64,000 nt of DNA from Sulfitobacter sp. 20_GPM-1509m (GTDB taxonomy: Bacteria > Pseudomonadota > Alphaproteobacteria > Rhodobacterales > Rhodobacteraceae), in contig NZ_JIBC01000009.1 in assembly GCF_000620505.1 (NCBI RefSeq), forward strand, positions 186,001-250,000, read 5' to 3'. Numbering within the stretch: the stretch's first letter is position 1; the number at the start of each line of letters is the position of its first letter. The notes below the pieces were generated by a model. That model was given only the letters and a program-made list of their open reading frames with translations, did not search any database and was not told the origin of the DNA. Made by a program: the position numbers and the translations under genes. Shown here piece by piece: positions 43,864 to 53,208 of this stretch.

Positions 43864-44544
43864 GTGATCTTCAAACGTCGAGATCCCAAACCGTTCCTGC
43901 GCGCATTGGCCGAGGCCTTGTGGCCGCGCGGTGGTTGGACCCGTGCGTTTCACTATGTCAAACACCGGGTGCGGCGGCTGCCCGATACGCCCGAACGCAT
44001 TGCGCGGGGCATCTGGGCCGGTGTGTTCACGACGTTTACACCGTTTTACGGCCTGCATTTCGTTGTGGCGGCTCTTGTCGGCAAGGCCATGCGCGGCAAT
44101 CTGCTGGCGGCCCTCATGGCCACGTTCTTTGGCAATCCGCTGACCTATGTGCCCATTGGCATCGCGTCGTTGAAAACCGGTCACTGGTTGCTGGGCACCC
44201 GCATGGACCCCGAAGAACACCGGTCGTTCGGTGGCAAGTTCTATGACGCGGCGGCGGACCTGTGGGATAACCTGATTGCGGTCGTGCAGGGGGATCCGAC
44301 GAACTGGACCGGGTTGGACCGGTTCTTTCACGATGTGTTTTTCCCCTATCTGGTCGGGGGGATCATTCCGGGGATCATTTGCGGGACAATTGCCTATTAT
44401 ATCTCTGTGCCGCTGTTGCGCGCTTACCAAAAGCGACGCAAGGGCGCGATCAAGGCCAAGTTCGAGGCGCTGAAGGCGAAGGCCGCGGAAAAGGCTGCGG
44501 CCAAGGCGGCAAGCAAGTCCGAAGCACGCTCGGAGCAGGAATAG
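43864..44544 (+). CDS. DUF2062 family membrane protein
   Basis: A 226-residue protein with GTG start. IARGIWAGVFTTFTPFYGLH, followed by FVVAALVGKAMRGN and FFGNPLTYVPIGIAS, is the DUF2062 signature; two or three membrane helices and a charged Ala/Lys-rich C-terminal tail (KAAEKAAAKAASKSEARSEQ). Function unknown. Follows the Rel gene after 26 bases. Its stop codon merges with the hairpin of a dispersed repeat. Confidence 0.85.
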   Translation: MIFKRRDPKPFLRALAEALWPRGGWTRAFHYVKHRVRRLPDTPERIARGIWAGVFTTFTPFYGLHFVVAALVGKAMRGNLLAALMATFFGNPLTYVPIGIASLKTGHWLLGTRMDPEEHRSFGGKFYDAAADLWDNLIAVVQGDPTNWTGLDRFFHDVFFPYLVGGIIPGIICGTIAYYISVPLLRAYQKRRKGAIKAKFEALKAKAAEKAAAKAASKSEARSEQE

Positions 44545-44600
44545 GGGGCTCTGCCCCCGCGCCTTGCGGCGCTCCCCCGGAGTTTATCGGGCAAGATGAA
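44544..44600 (+). repeat. dispersed hairpin repeat, copy 1
   Basis: GGGGGC-TCT-GCCCCC, then GCGCC-TTGC-GGCGC, then CTCCCCCGGAGTTTATCGGG and CAAGATGAA. The last 22 bases (44579-44600) are identical to 49260-49281. A related unit in the opposite orientation lies at 63657-63818. The two adjacent hairpins could also act as a terminator-like block after DUF2062, but no T run follows. Confidence 0.7.
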
Positions 44601-44684
44601 CGGGGTGTATCGGTACAATGAACCCCTCGCGCTTGGGCGGCGCTGCGACTAGTCTGCGGCGCAAACAGTTTCTGGAGTAGTTAT

Positions 44685-45434
44685 ATGACACCGCTTGGGT
44701 CCCTTCGTCTGGGTGTGAACATTGATCACGTGGCCACCGTGCGCAACGCCCGGGGCGGCGACACGCCCGACCCGCTGCGCGCGGCGCTGATGGCGCAAGA
44801 GGCGGGCTGTGACGGGATCACGGCCCATTTGCGCGAGGACCGCAGGCATATCTCGGACGCCGACATCGAGGGGTTGATGGAGGTGCTGAACGTGCCGTTG
44901 AACTTCGAGATGGCCGCAACCGAAGAGATGCAGCAGATCGCGCTGCGCCACCGTCCTCACGCCGTGTGCATCGTGCCGGAAAAGCGCGAGGAGCGCACGA
45001 CCGAGGGCGGACTGGAAGTGGCACGCGAAGAGAACAAGCTGGCACATTTCATCGCCCCTTTGCGGGACGCGGGATGCCGCGTGTCGATCTTTATCGGCGC
45101 GGACCAGCGCCAGATCGAAGCCGCGCACCGTATTGGCGCGCAGGTGATCGAGCTGCATTCGGGGGCCTATTGCGATGCCCACCACGAGGGACGCTTTGAC
45201 GACCGCGACCGCGAGTTGGAGGCGCTGCGCGAGATGTCCGCCTTTGCGCACGGGCTGGGGCTGGAGGTGCATGTGGGCCACGGGCTGACCTATGAAACCG
45301 TGCAGCCGGTGGCGGCCTTTCCCGAGGTGATGGAACTGAACATCGGGCATTTCCTGATTGGCGAGGCGATTTTTCGCGGCTTGCAGCCCGCCATCGCCGA
45401 GATGCGCCGCCTGATGGACGACGCCCGTGGCTGA
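44685..45434 (+). CDS. pdxJ: pyridoxine 5'-phosphate synthase
   Basis: A 249-residue TIM barrel condensing 3-amino-1-hydroxyacetone phosphate with 1-deoxyxylulose 5-phosphate. LGVNIDHVATVRNARGGDTP, GITAHLREDRRHI, FEMAATEEM, CIVPEKREERTTEGG and EVHVGHGLTYETVQP match PdxJ throughout. In many proteobacteria pdxJ lies next to acpS, as it nearly does here. Confidence 0.97.
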   Translation: MTPLGSLRLGVNIDHVATVRNARGGDTPDPLRAALMAQEAGCDGITAHLREDRRHISDADIEGLMEVLNVPLNFEMAATEEMQQIALRHRPHAVCIVPEKREERTTEGGLEVAREENKLAHFIAPLRDAGCRVSIFIGADQRQIEAAHRIGAQVIELHSGAYCDAHHEGRFDDRDRELEALREMSAFAHGLGLEVHVGHGLTYETVQPVAAFPEVMELNIGHFLIGEAIFRGLQPAIAEMRRLMDDARG

Positions 45435-45858
45435 GTATCGTTTCAACATCCCGCGGTTTGCCACGTTTTACCTGGGGCTGAGCATCGGCCTGCCGGTGCT
45501 GATCTATCTGATCCGCCAGTATCTGGGGTTCGACCTGAGTTCGGGCGGGATTTCGTTGATCCCGATCATGCTGACCACGCTGAACGAAGGTGCACGGTTT
45601 GTGCGTGCAACGGGGCGGCGGCCTGAGAATCGTGAGGCCTGGAAGATGGCGGGGCTGTTTGCGCTGTTTGGTGTCATGCTTTCGATGTTGCTGGCGGCGG
45701 TTGTGCTGGTTGTGGCGCCTGCGATGCTGGGTGATTTGTCCAGTCTGGGGTTCGGATTCGTCGCCGCGATGGTGGCGGTGATGGCCATTGTTTATACATT
45801 GGTGTCCCGGGTATTCTTTGCCCTTGGCGCCCGCAGCGAAGTGAAGCGGCTGCAGTGA
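45427..45858 (+). CDS. ABZJ_00895-like small membrane protein
   Basis: A 143-residue protein with GTG start overlapping the pdxJ end by 8 bases. Four hydrophobic segments; FATFYLGLSIGLPVLIYLI, IPIMLTTLNEGARFVRATGR and MAGLFALFGVMLSMLLAAVV resemble the uncharacterised ABZJ_00895 family. Function unknown; the overlap implies expression with pdxJ. Confidence 0.65.
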   Translation: MAEYRFNIPRFATFYLGLSIGLPVLIYLIRQYLGFDLSSGGISLIPIMLTTLNEGARFVRATGRRPENREAWKMAGLFALFGVMLSMLLAAVVLVVAPAMLGDLSSLGFGFVAAMVAVMAIVYTLVSRVFFALGARSEVKRLQ

Positions 45859-45877
45859 GCTTTTGGAGGATCGCTGA

Positions 45878-46315
45878 ATGATGTCTGCAATAATCCGCGC
45901 CGCGCTGGTTTTAGGGCTGACTGCGGCACCGGCGCTGGCCCAGGTGAAGGTCAGTGCCTGCGAAGGCTTTCGCGCCTCGGCCGAGAACGTCTATTGGACC
46001 GACCCGACCCGCACATTTGCCAATGGGGCAATCCGGCTGGTGGCGCTGGACACGCAGGAACCGGTGTGCTGCGTTCTGAGTGTGATGGTGGTGTACCCAT
46101 CAAAGGACGAGCCGTTCCCGCAATGCCGCCTGGTCAGCACCGAGGCCGGCGGCTGGGCGAATATGTTCCTGTCACGCGCCAAGGCGCAATATGATCCGGT
46201 CAAAGGGTTGTCGGTGGCCATCCCCGTGGAGACCTATGTGGACGGCGTGAACAACCACGCGACAACCGTGACCGTCACGATCAATCAGGCGACCGGCGAG
46301 ATTGTCGCACGATGA
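45878..46315 (+). CDS. exported protein of unknown function
   Basis: 145 residues with a Sec signal peptide ([20 protein letters not shown]). The mature domain has four cysteines (ACEGF, VCCVL, QCRLV), likely disulfides in the periplasm. I do not recognise a family. It begins 19 bases after the preceding gene with GGAGGATC, and its stop overlaps the acpS start (ATGA). Confidence 0.7.
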   Translation: MMSAIIRAALVLGLTAAPALAQVKVSACEGFRASAENVYWTDPTRTFANGAIRLVALDTQEPVCCVLSVMVVYPSKDEPFPQCRLVSTEAGGWANMFLSRAKAQYDPVKGLSVAIPVETYVDGVNNHATTVTVTINQATGEIVAR

Positions 46316-46716
46316 TCCTTGGCATTGGCACCGATCTGGCCAACATCGAGCGTATCCAAGGCACGCTGGACCGGTTCGGTGACCGCTTTCGCAACCGTGT
46401 GTTCACCGAGGTGGAGCAGGCCAAATCCGAGCGGCGCCGCGATGTGGCCGGCACCTATGCCAAACGCTGGGCTGCGAAAGAGGCGTGTTCCAAGGCTCTT
46501 GGCACCGGCCTGCGCATGGGCATTTCATGGCGTGACATGGCCGTCAGCAACCTGCGCACCGGTCAGCCGGTCATGCATGTCACCGGCTGGGCCGCCGAGC
46601 GGCTGGCTGCGATGACCCCCGCCGGGCACGAGGCGATCATTCACGTGACGCTGACCGACGATCACCCCTGGGCGCAGGCCTTTGTGCTGATCGAGGCGCG
46701 GCCCATAGCAGGTTGA
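46312..46716 (+). CDS. acpS: holo-[acyl-carrier-protein] synthase
   Basis: A 134-residue 4'-phosphopantetheinyl transferase that activates [18 protein letters not shown] holds the catalytic Asp of the GTD motif; [16 protein letters not shown] is the second signature (WAxKEA). ATGA coupled to the gene before it; lepB starts 80 bases later. Confidence 0.95.
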   Translation: MILGIGTDLANIERIQGTLDRFGDRFRNRVFTEVEQAKSERRRDVAGTYAKRWAAKEACSKALGTGLRMGISWRDMAVSNLRTGQPVMHVTGWAAERLAAMTPAGHEAIIHVTLTDDHPWAQAFVLIEARPIAG

Positions 46717-46796
46717 CGCATTGGCCGCATGTGGCCTGCCTTGACACCTTGGCGCTGCGCCCGCATGTAGCAGCGTGACCCAAGCAGGAGCGTCCC

Positions 46797-47633
46797 ATGG
46801 CTGCCAAGGAAAAATCCGGCAACGGATTCGTCGAAACGATCAAGACAATCGTCTATGCGCTGCTGATCGCAGGCGTGTTCCGCACCCTGTTCTTTCAGCC
46901 GTTCTGGATTCCGTCCGGTTCGATGAAAGAGACGCTGCTGATCGGCGATTTCCTCTTCGTGAACAAAATGGTTTACGGCTATTCCTACGCATCCTGTCCC
47001 AGCATCGTGATCCCGAGCATCGGCCTGGACGTGGACGCCGAAGACATCTGCGGTGTCTTTGACGGCGACAACACACGCCTGTTTGGCGGCACGCCGAAAC
47101 ACGGCGATGTGGTGGTGTTCCGCCATCCGGTGTCGGGCCGCGATTATATCAAGCGGTTGATCGGCGTGCCGGGAGACACGGTGCAGGTCAAGGACGGCAT
47201 CGTGATCCTGAACGGCGAACCCTTGCCGCAGGAACCCGCAGGCACCTTCACCGAACCGATGGAGCGTCAGGGGCCGCAGGGCCTGGTGCCGCGCTGTGAA
47301 AACGGCCCCGTCGGCGAAGGTGGCGATTGCACCAAGTCGGCGTTTATCGAGACAATGCCCAACGGCGTCAGCTATACTGTTCTGAACACGGCCAATCAAA
47401 GCTCGGACAACACGAATGTGTTCCGGGTGCCCGAAGGGCAATACTTCTTCATGGGTGACAACCGCGACAACTCTCTGGACAGCCGGTTTTCGCAACTGGC
47501 CGGTGGGGTCGGTTTCGTGCCATATGAGAACCTTATTGGCCGTGCGGACCGGATCATGTTCTCGTCCGCGGGGCGGTCGATGCTGTTCTTCTGGACCTGG
47601 CGCAGCGACCGGTTCTTCAAGGGTATTCACTAG
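46797..47633 (+). CDS. lepB: signal peptidase I
   Basis: A 278-residue inner-membrane Ser/Lys protease. One membrane anchor ([17 protein letters not shown]), catalytic Ser42 in [11 protein letters not shown], catalytic Lys in [13 protein letters not shown], and [12 protein letters not shown]. Two insertions each carry a pair of cysteines (ASCPS with DICGV; PRCEN with GDCTK) that could form periplasmic disulfides. Processes exported pre-proteins such as those encoded in this window. Followed by rnc after 8 bases. Confidence 0.95.
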   Translation: MAAKEKSGNGFVETIKTIVYALLIAGVFRTLFFQPFWIPSGSMKETLLIGDFLFVNKMVYGYSYASCPSIVIPSIGLDVDAEDICGVFDGDNTRLFGGTPKHGDVVVFRHPVSGRDYIKRLIGVPGDTVQVKDGIVILNGEPLPQEPAGTFTEPMERQGPQGLVPRCENGPVGEGGDCTKSAFIETMPNGVSYTVLNTANQSSDNTNVFRVPEGQYFFMGDNRDNSLDSRFSQLAGGVGFVPYENLIGRADRIMFSSAGRSMLFFWTWRSDRFFKGIH

Positions 47634-47641
47634 GCGTATTG

Positions 47642-48328
47642 ATGAAAATTTCGAGCGAGCTCAAAGACTTTCAACACCGTATCGGACACGAGTTCGCCGA
47701 TCCCGCGCTGCTGACCGAGGCCGTGACACATGCGTCGATGTCGTCGCCCACGCGCGGCGACAACCAGCGGCTTGAGTTTCTGGGCGACCGGGTGCTGGGG
47801 CTGGCGATGGCGCAGGCGCTGCTGGAAGCGGACACCGACGCCGCCGAGGGCAAGCTGGCACCGCGGTTCAACGCGCTGGTGCGCAAGGAAACCTGTGCTG
47901 ATGTGGCCCGCGAGATCGATCTGGGCGCTGTGCTGCGGCTGGGCCGGTCGGAGATGCTGTCAGGCGGGCGCCGCAAGGAGGCGCTGCTGGGCGACGCGAT
48001 GGAGGCGGTGATTGCGGCCGTCTATCTGGACGCGGGCTTTGACGTGGCACAGGCGATGATCATCCGGCTGTGGGGCAAGCGTATCGGTGAGGTCGACGCC
48101 GACGCCCGCGACGCCAAGACCGCGATGCAGGAATGGGCACAGGCCAAAGGGCTGCAACCGCCACGCTATGTCGAAGTGCACCGCGAAGGGCCGGATCACG
48201 CGCCGGTGTTCACAATTGCCGCGAAGTTGACCAATGGGGCCAGCGCGCAGGCCACTGCCAAATCGAAACGTCAGGCCGAACAGGCCGCTGCCGCCGCATT
48301 GCTGGCGCAAATGGAGAAAACCCAATGA
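47642..48328 (+). CDS. rnc: ribonuclease III
   Basis: A 228-residue double-stranded-RNA endonuclease. [20 protein letters not shown] is the RNase III signature; [15 protein letters not shown] supplies the second acid pair; the C-terminal 70 residues form a dsRNA-binding domain ([20 protein letters not shown]). ATG 47642 is chosen over the TTG one codon earlier. ATGA overlap with era. Confidence 0.96.
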   Translation: MKISSELKDFQHRIGHEFADPALLTEAVTHASMSSPTRGDNQRLEFLGDRVLGLAMAQALLEADTDAAEGKLAPRFNALVRKETCADVAREIDLGAVLRLGRSEMLSGGRRKEALLGDAMEAVIAAVYLDAGFDVAQAMIIRLWGKRIGEVDADARDAKTAMQEWAQAKGLQPPRYVEVHREGPDHAPVFTIAAKLTNGASAQATAKSKRQAEQAAAAALLAQMEKTQ

Positions 48329-49233
48329 GCACCCGCGCCGGTTTCGTCGCCCTGATCGGAGAGCCGAACGCCGGCAAATCCACCCTGTTGAACCGGATGG
48401 TCGGGGCCAAGGTGTCGATCGTCACCCACAAGGTCCAGACCACGCGCGCGCGCATTCGCGGTGTTGCCATCGAAGGCGAGGCACAGATCGTGTTCGTGGA
48501 CACGCCGGGCCTGTTCCAGCCGCGCCGCCGGTTGGACCGTGCCATGGTGGCCGCCGCATGGGGCGGCGCTGCGGACGCCGATGTGGTCGTCCTGATGGTC
48601 GAGGCGCACCGTGGTGTGTCCGAGGGCGTGGAGCGCATTCTGGAGGGGCTGGCGACCGTTGGCGAAGGCCGCAAGGTTGCGCTGGCGATCAACAAGATCG
48701 ACCGCGTGGAATCGCAGGTCCTGCTGGGGCTGACCAAGGATCTGAATGACCGCTACGCCTTTGTCGAAACCTTCATGATCTCGGCGGAAAAGGGCTTTGG
48801 CGTGGATGCGCTGCGCAGCTGGCTGGGCGGACAGTTGCCCGAGGGACCGTGGCTGTACCCCGAGGACCAGATTGCCGATTTGCCCATGCGTATGATCGCC
48901 GCCGAGATGACCCGCGAAAAGCTGACCCTGCGGCTGCACCAGGAGCTGCCCTATCAGTTGACGGTCGAAACCGAAAACTGGGAAGAGCGCAAGGACGGCA
49001 CCGCACGGATCGACCAGGTGGTCTATGTGAGCCGTGAGGGGCACAAGGGCATCATTCTGGGCAACAAGGGCGAGACGATCAAATCCGTCAGCAAGGCCAG
49101 CCGCGCCGAGCTTGAAGAGTTTCTCGGCCGTCGCGTGCACCTGTTCCTTCAGGTCAAGGTGCGCGAGAAATGGCAGGACGAGGCCGAGCGCTATTCGCAG
49201 ATGGGGCTGGATTTCAAAGATGGCAACGCCTGA
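48325..49233 (+). CDS. era: GTPase Era
   Basis: A 302-residue 16S-rRNA-binding GTPase for small-subunit assembly. G domain: [16 protein letters not shown] (G1), TTRAR switch [17 protein letters not shown] (G3), NKIDRV (G4); C-terminal KH domain with [22 protein letters not shown]. Translation coupled to rnc by ATGA. Confidence 0.97.
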   Translation: MSTRAGFVALIGEPNAGKSTLLNRMVGAKVSIVTHKVQTTRARIRGVAIEGEAQIVFVDTPGLFQPRRRLDRAMVAAAWGGAADADVVVLMVEAHRGVSEGVERILEGLATVGEGRKVALAINKIDRVESQVLLGLTKDLNDRYAFVETFMISAEKGFGVDALRSWLGGQLPEGPWLYPEDQIADLPMRMIAAEMTREKLTLRLHQELPYQLTVETENWEERKDGTARIDQVVYVSREGHKGIILGNKGETIKSVSKASRAELEEFLGRRVHLFLQVKVREKWQDEAERYSQMGLDFKDGNA

Positions 49234-49259
49234 TCCCTTGGCCAACCGACCCTCCGGGG

Positions 49260-49281
49260 GGAGTTTATCGGGCAAGATGAA
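49260..49281 (+). repeat. dispersed repeat, copy 2 (short)
   Basis: 22 bases identical to 44579-44600 (core GAGTTTATCGGGCAAG), here preceded by CCTCCGGGG and ending 3 bases before the ATG of the DUF1491 gene. The upstream double hairpin of copy 1 is absent, so this is a truncated copy or shows that only the tail is conserved. Confidence 0.7.
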
Positions 49282-49284
49282 GCC

Positions 49285-49614
49285 ATGAGCCGTCTGACTG
49301 CACGGTTCTGGGTCGATGCCTATCTGACGCGGCTGCGGTTGTTCGATATTCCCGGCTTTGTCGTGTCGCATGGCGATGACACGGGCGGTGCGGTTCTGGT
49401 CAAGCTGAACACGCTGGATGGGCAGGCGGTGGTGTTTCACCGCAGTTTCGACCTGCAAAGCGATGCACGTGTCTGGGCCGAGTTGTCCCGCGGACCCGAG
49501 GCCGATGTGGATGCGGTGGTGGCGCGGCAGCGCGGTTTCGATCCTGACCTGTGGGTGGTCGAGGTCGAGGACCGCGCGGGGCGGCATCTGCTGGATCACG
49601 ACGGGCTGGCCTGA
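49285..49614 (+). CDS. DUF1491 family protein
   Basis: A 109-residue protein: [40 protein letters not shown] and [23 protein letters not shown]1491 genes lie between era and recO across Rhodobacteraceae; the function is unknown. The position points to RNA or ribosome metabolism, by inference only. No ordinary ribosome site is visible because the dispersed repeat abuts the start. recO begins 2 bases after its stop. Confidence 0.88.
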   Translation: MSRLTARFWVDAYLTRLRLFDIPGFVVSHGDDTGGAVLVKLNTLDGQAVVFHRSFDLQSDARVWAELSRGPEADVDAVVARQRGFDPDLWVVEVEDRAGRHLLDHDGLA

Positions 49615-49616
49615 GC

Positions 49617-50342
49617 GTGGACTGGCGGGGGACAGGCATATTGCTGGCCGCGCGCAAACACGGCGAGACATCGGTGATCATCGAGGTGTTCACCGAAGAT
49701 CGCGGCCGCCACGCGGGCGTGGTGCGCGGAGGGACCAGTCGCAAGATTGCACCGATCCTGCAACCGGGCGCACAGCTTGACGTGGCGTGGCGTGCGCGGC
49801 TGGAGGACCACATCGGCAGCTTTACAGTAGAACCCGTGCGCAGCCGCGCCGCGCAGGCGATGGGTGACCGGTTGTCGCTGGCGGGGCTGAACGCCGTGAC
49901 GGCACTGCTGTGCTTTTGCCTGCCCGAACGCGAGGTTCATGCGCCGCTTTACCGACGGACCGAGGCCTTGCTGGATCTGATGGGGCAGAACGAGATCTGG
50001 CCGCTGGCCTATCTGCGGTGGGAATTGGCGCTGTTGGAAGAGATGGGCTATGGGCTGGACCTGTCGGCCTGCGCTGTCACCGGGGCGACCGAAGGGTTGG
50101 TCTATGTCTCGCCCAAGTCCGGGCGGGCGGTGTCGGCAGAGGGGGCAGGGGAATGGGTGGACCGGATGTTGCCCTTACCGGACGTACTGCGTGGTCGCGG
50201 GGATGCGCCGGATACGCAAATTGCACAAGGGCTGCAGACAACGGGATATTTCCTGGCAACGCATCTGGCTGCCGATCAGGGCAACCGCGCCTTGCCCGTG
50301 GCCCGTGCGCGGTTTGTTGAGGCGTTCAGTCGGCGGCTCTGA
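49617..50342 (+). CDS. recO: DNA repair protein RecO
   Basis: A 241-residue RecFOR-pathway protein that loads RecA on SSB-coated DNA. GTG start 49617 gives the family opening [20 protein letters not shown]; an OB-fold N-domain ([20 protein letters not shown]) is followed by a helical domain with [20 protein letters not shown]. The cysteines expected for a zinc site (after LDLSAC) are partly missing: only one clear Cys lies there. Its 3' end overlaps the convergent META-domain gene by 17 bases. Confidence 0.93.
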   Translation: MDWRGTGILLAARKHGETSVIIEVFTEDRGRHAGVVRGGTSRKIAPILQPGAQLDVAWRARLEDHIGSFTVEPVRSRAAQAMGDRLSLAGLNAVTALLCFCLPEREVHAPLYRRTEALLDLMGQNEIWPLAYLRWELALLEEMGYGLDLSACAVTGATEGLVYVSPKSGRAVSAEGAGEWVDRMLPLPDVLRGRGDAPDTQIAQGLQTTGYFLATHLAADQGNRALPVARARFVEAFSRRL

Positions 50343-50715
50343 ACATCATCTCGCGGCCTTTTTCGTTCTTCAGGATCATCACGTCGCCCAGCACTTCGAT
50401 CAGCGTCATGTCCTGAAGGGCTGTGAAATAGCGCGTCTCGTCACCCAACGCCGGGCAGGCGCGGCGTGTGCTGCGCAGGGGGCCGGTCTTGAACCACGGG
50501 TAGGGCACCGACATCGTGCCCGAGAAGCCGTTGCAGGGGCCGCGCCCGGCGATCTTGTCGACCTCGGGAAAGCTGAGCGAGGCCATTGCATTGAACGGTT
50601 GGCCGTCGATTTCGGTCAGGGTCCATGTCTTGCCACCGGCGCCATAGGCGCGGGCGGTTTCATCTGCTTTGCAGGACACGGCGAAGGTCAGGGCGAGGAT
50701 CAGGGCAATGCGCAT
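50326..50715 (-). CDS. META domain (HslJ-like) lipoprotein
   Basis: A 129-residue exported protein; Cys15 in FAVSCKADE follows a short hydrophobic lead and may be a lipobox with an atypical -3 residue. The META pattern is clear: [25 protein letters not shown], and [24 protein letters not shown]/HslJ proteins relate to envelope stress and novobiocin or heat response in E. coli; role here unknown. Overlaps the recO end on the other strand. Confidence 0.8.
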   Translation of the reverse strand: MRIALILALTFAVSCKADETARAYGAGGKTWTLTEIDGQPFNAMASLSFPEVDKIAGRGPCNGFSGTMSVPYPWFKTGPLRSTRRACPALGDETRYFTALQDMTLIEVLGDVMILKNEKGREMMFRAAD

Positions 50716-50723
50716 GGCGCTGA

Positions 50724-51251
50724 CTAGCGCAATGCCAGCACGAGGTCGATCAAGGCGGTATAGGCATTGGCGGAATCGTGCCGTTTGGATTTGGGCAGCA
50801 TCGGCATCCCGATCAGCGCACCGTATGCGGCGCGGGCGAAGTCGGGGTTTTTGAGGCCCAGCTGCAACAGCAGTGTCGCCATATAGGTCAGCCGTTCGGC
50901 ATCGACCTGCGCCAGCGCATTTGCGGCGTCCTTGTGTTCCTGCGCCCAGGACCGGATGGCGGCGCCTGTCGTGTCGTCCAGAACATGGGCGCCAAAGTCC
51001 TGCAGGCGGGTTGCAGCGTTCCCGTCAGCTTCGAGCAGGGCGACCACATCGGCAAAGGCCTGGGTCTTCCAGTAATCCAGCAGCGCCTCGTGAAAGGCCG
51101 GGACATCGGTGAAGTGCCAGTAGAACGAACCCTTGGTGGTGCCCAGACGGCGCGCCAGTGGTTCGGCTCGCAATGCCGGTGGACCATCGCTGCGCAGGGC
51201 GGTGATGCCTGCGTTGATCCATTTCTCGCGATTGAGACGGGCATGTTTCAT
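50724..51251 (-). CDS. TetR family transcriptional regulator
   Basis: A 175-residue repressor: HTH at about residues 8-55 (ALRAEPLARRLGTTKGSFYW then HFTDVPAFHEALLDYW), C-terminal ligand domain with no recognisable subfamily. A 26-base palindrome lies 40 bases upstream, between this gene and mcd. Whether it controls mcd, itself or a distant gene is unknown. Confidence 0.9.
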   Translation of the reverse strand: MKHARLNREKWINAGITALRSDGPPALRAEPLARRLGTTKGSFYWHFTDVPAFHEALLDYWKTQAFADVVALLEADGNAATRLQDFGAHVLDDTTGAAIRSWAQEHKDAANALAQVDAERLTYMATLLLQLGLKNPDFARAAYGALIGMPMLPKSKRHDSANAYTALIDLVLALR

Positions 51252-51290
51252 GCCAACGGGTGTAGAGGGTCGCGGGGCACCTCACAAGCG

Positions 51291-51316
51291 GCATATGCTG
51301 CAAGTGCAGCATATGC
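51291..51316. promoter_or_regulatory. 26-bp perfect palindrome, candidate TetR operator
   Basis: GCATATGCTGCA, two bases, then its exact reverse complement TGCAGCATATGC. It starts 40 bases upstream of the TetR ATG and 59 bases after the mcd stop. TetR proteins bind such long dyads near their own promoters. It lacks a T run, so a terminator role for mcd is less likely. Confidence 0.65.
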
Positions 51317-51374
51317 GCGGAAGCTTGCGAGGCATTTGGGCGCTGTGCCCGATAAACGGGCTGTCTGACGGGGC

Positions 51375-53060
51375 TTATCCCAGCAAACGACGCGCGATGA
51401 CCTGTGCCTGAATTTCGCCTGCACCCTCGAAAATGTTGAGGATTCGCGCATCGCACAGCACGCGGCTGATCTTGTATTCCAGCGCAAAGCCGTTGCCGCC
51501 GTGGATTTGCAGGCCGTTGTCGGCCGCCGCCCAGGCCACGCGGGCGCCCAGCAGCTTGGCCATGCCGGCCTCGACATCGCAGCGGCGTCCCTGATCCTTC
51601 TCGAAGGCGCTGAAATAGGTCAGCTGGCGCGCGATCATGATCTCGACGGCCATCATCGCCAGCTTGTTGGCAACCCGTGGGAATTCGATCAGCGATTTGC
51701 CGAACTGCTTGCGGTCCTGCGCATATTGCATCGAGATATCCAGCGCCGACTGCGCCACGCCGATGGCACGTGCTGCGGTCTGGATGCGGGCGGATTCAAA
51801 GGTCTCCATCAGCTGTTTGAAGCCTTTGCCCTCTTCGCCGCCCAACAGGTTTTCCCCTTTGACGTGGAAACCGTCAAAGCCCAGCTCGTATTCCTTCATG
51901 CCGCGATAGCCCAGCACTTCGATCTCGCCGCCGGTCATGCCTTCGGTGGGGAAGGGATTGGCGTCGTCACCGGGCGTTTTCTCGGCCAGGAACATCGACA
52001 GGCCCCGGTAGTCGGTCGTGTTCGGGTCGGTCCGCGCCAGCAGCGTCATCACATGTGTGCGGGCGGCGTGGGTGATCCACGTCTTGTTGCCGGTGATCTT
52101 GTAGTCGTCGCCGTCCTTGACGGCACGCGTGCGCAGGGCACCAAGGTCCGAACCGGTGTTGGGTTCGGTGAACACCGCCGTTGGCAGCGTCTCACCCGAG
52201 GCAATGGCGGGCAGCCATTTGGCCTTTTGCGCGTCGGTGCCACCCGCAATGATCAGCTCGGCGGCAATTTCCGAGCGGGTGCCCAGCGAGCCGACACCGA
52301 TATAGCCGCGCGAGAGTTCTTCGGAGACCACGCACATGGACGCCTTGGACAGGCCAAGGCCGCCATGTTCTTCGGGGATGGTCAGGCCAAAGACGCCCAT
52401 TTCTGCCAGTTCGTTGATGACCTCGATGGGGATCAGCTCGTCCTTGAGGTGCCAGTCATGGGCAAAGGGTTCGACCTTTTCCAGCGCATAGCGGCGGAAC
52501 TGTTCGCGGATCATTTCCAGTTCGTCATCCAGACCGGTGACGCCGACGGTGATCTCGGCGTTGCGTTCCTGCATGAGCGCGACCAGACGCAGGCGCGCGG
52601 CCTGGGTGTTGCCGTGCTGGATCAGCGCCATGGTGGCAGGTGCGGACAGGCCCGCCATGTCATTCGCGGTCAGGCCCAGATCATGCGGGCGCAGGATTTC
52701 ACCCTGGTTCATCGGGATGCCGCCCTGGATTTGACCCAGGTATTCGCCCACACCGATTTGCAGGATCAGCTTTTCCACCTCGCCGAACTGGCCATTTTCA
52801 GTCAGGGCCGTCGCCCATTTCTGCATCTGGTGCAGGGCCTGAACATATGTGGCCAGCCACGCCAGGCCATGTGCGGCGGTCTGGTTCTGTTCGACAAGGG
52901 CAGCGGACACGCGGCCGTCTTTGCTCAGCAGGCCACGCAGCGTGTCCTTGGCCGTTTCCAGAATCGCATCGACCGGTGCGATTGCGTCGGCGGTCTTTTT
53001 CAAAAGATCGTCCAGAATCACCGAAGTGGCCGAAGTCATGTCTTGTCCATCGTGCGCCAT
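51375..53060 (-). CDS. mcd: (2S)-methylsuccinyl-CoA dehydrogenase
   Basis: A 561-residue acyl-CoA dehydrogenase, FAD flavoprotein. Unlike ordinary members (about 380 residues) it has an N-terminal extension of some 150 residues (VSAALVEQNQTAAHGLAWLA, LQIGVGEYLGQIQGGIPMNQ) as I recall for Mcd of the ethylmalonyl-CoA pathway, where it converts (2S)-methylsuccinyl-CoA to mesaconyl-CoA. The core has TIPEEHGGLGLS, FTEPNTGSDLGALRTRA, TGNKTWITHAARTHV, the RKQFGKSLIEF helix and the catalytic Glu in NIFEGAGEIQAQV. This implies acetyl-CoA assimilation without glyoxylate shunt dependence. Confidence 0.9.
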   Translation of the reverse strand: MAHDGQDMTSATSVILDDLLKKTADAIAPVDAILETAKDTLRGLLSKDGRVSAALVEQNQTAAHGLAWLATYVQALHQMQKWATALTENGQFGEVEKLILQIGVGEYLGQIQGGIPMNQGEILRPHDLGLTANDMAGLSAPATMALIQHGNTQAARLRLVALMQERNAEITVGVTGLDDELEMIREQFRRYALEKVEPFAHDWHLKDELIPIEVINELAEMGVFGLTIPEEHGGLGLSKASMCVVSEELSRGYIGVGSLGTRSEIAAELIIAGGTDAQKAKWLPAIASGETLPTAVFTEPNTGSDLGALRTRAVKDGDDYKITGNKTWITHAARTHVMTLLARTDPNTTDYRGLSMFLAEKTPGDDANPFPTEGMTGGEIEVLGYRGMKEYELGFDGFHVKGENLLGGEEGKGFKQLMETFESARIQTAARAIGVAQSALDISMQYAQDRKQFGKSLIEFPRVANKLAMMAVEIMIARQLTYFSAFEKDQGRRCDVEAGMAKLLGARVAWAAADNGLQIHGGNGFALEYKISRVLCDARILNIFEGAGEIQAQVIARRLLG

Positions 53061-53208
53061 GGCTCATATCCCCTTGTTTGCTTGCCGGATGAGATAGTTC
53101 CTTCGCAGGTGCAGCGCAACTTATTTGCGTATGCGTGCGTCAATTTGATCGAAAGTTACGCGATCTTTTTGCGCGTGCAGCGGAAAATGAGGATGATATA
53201 GCGTCTCC

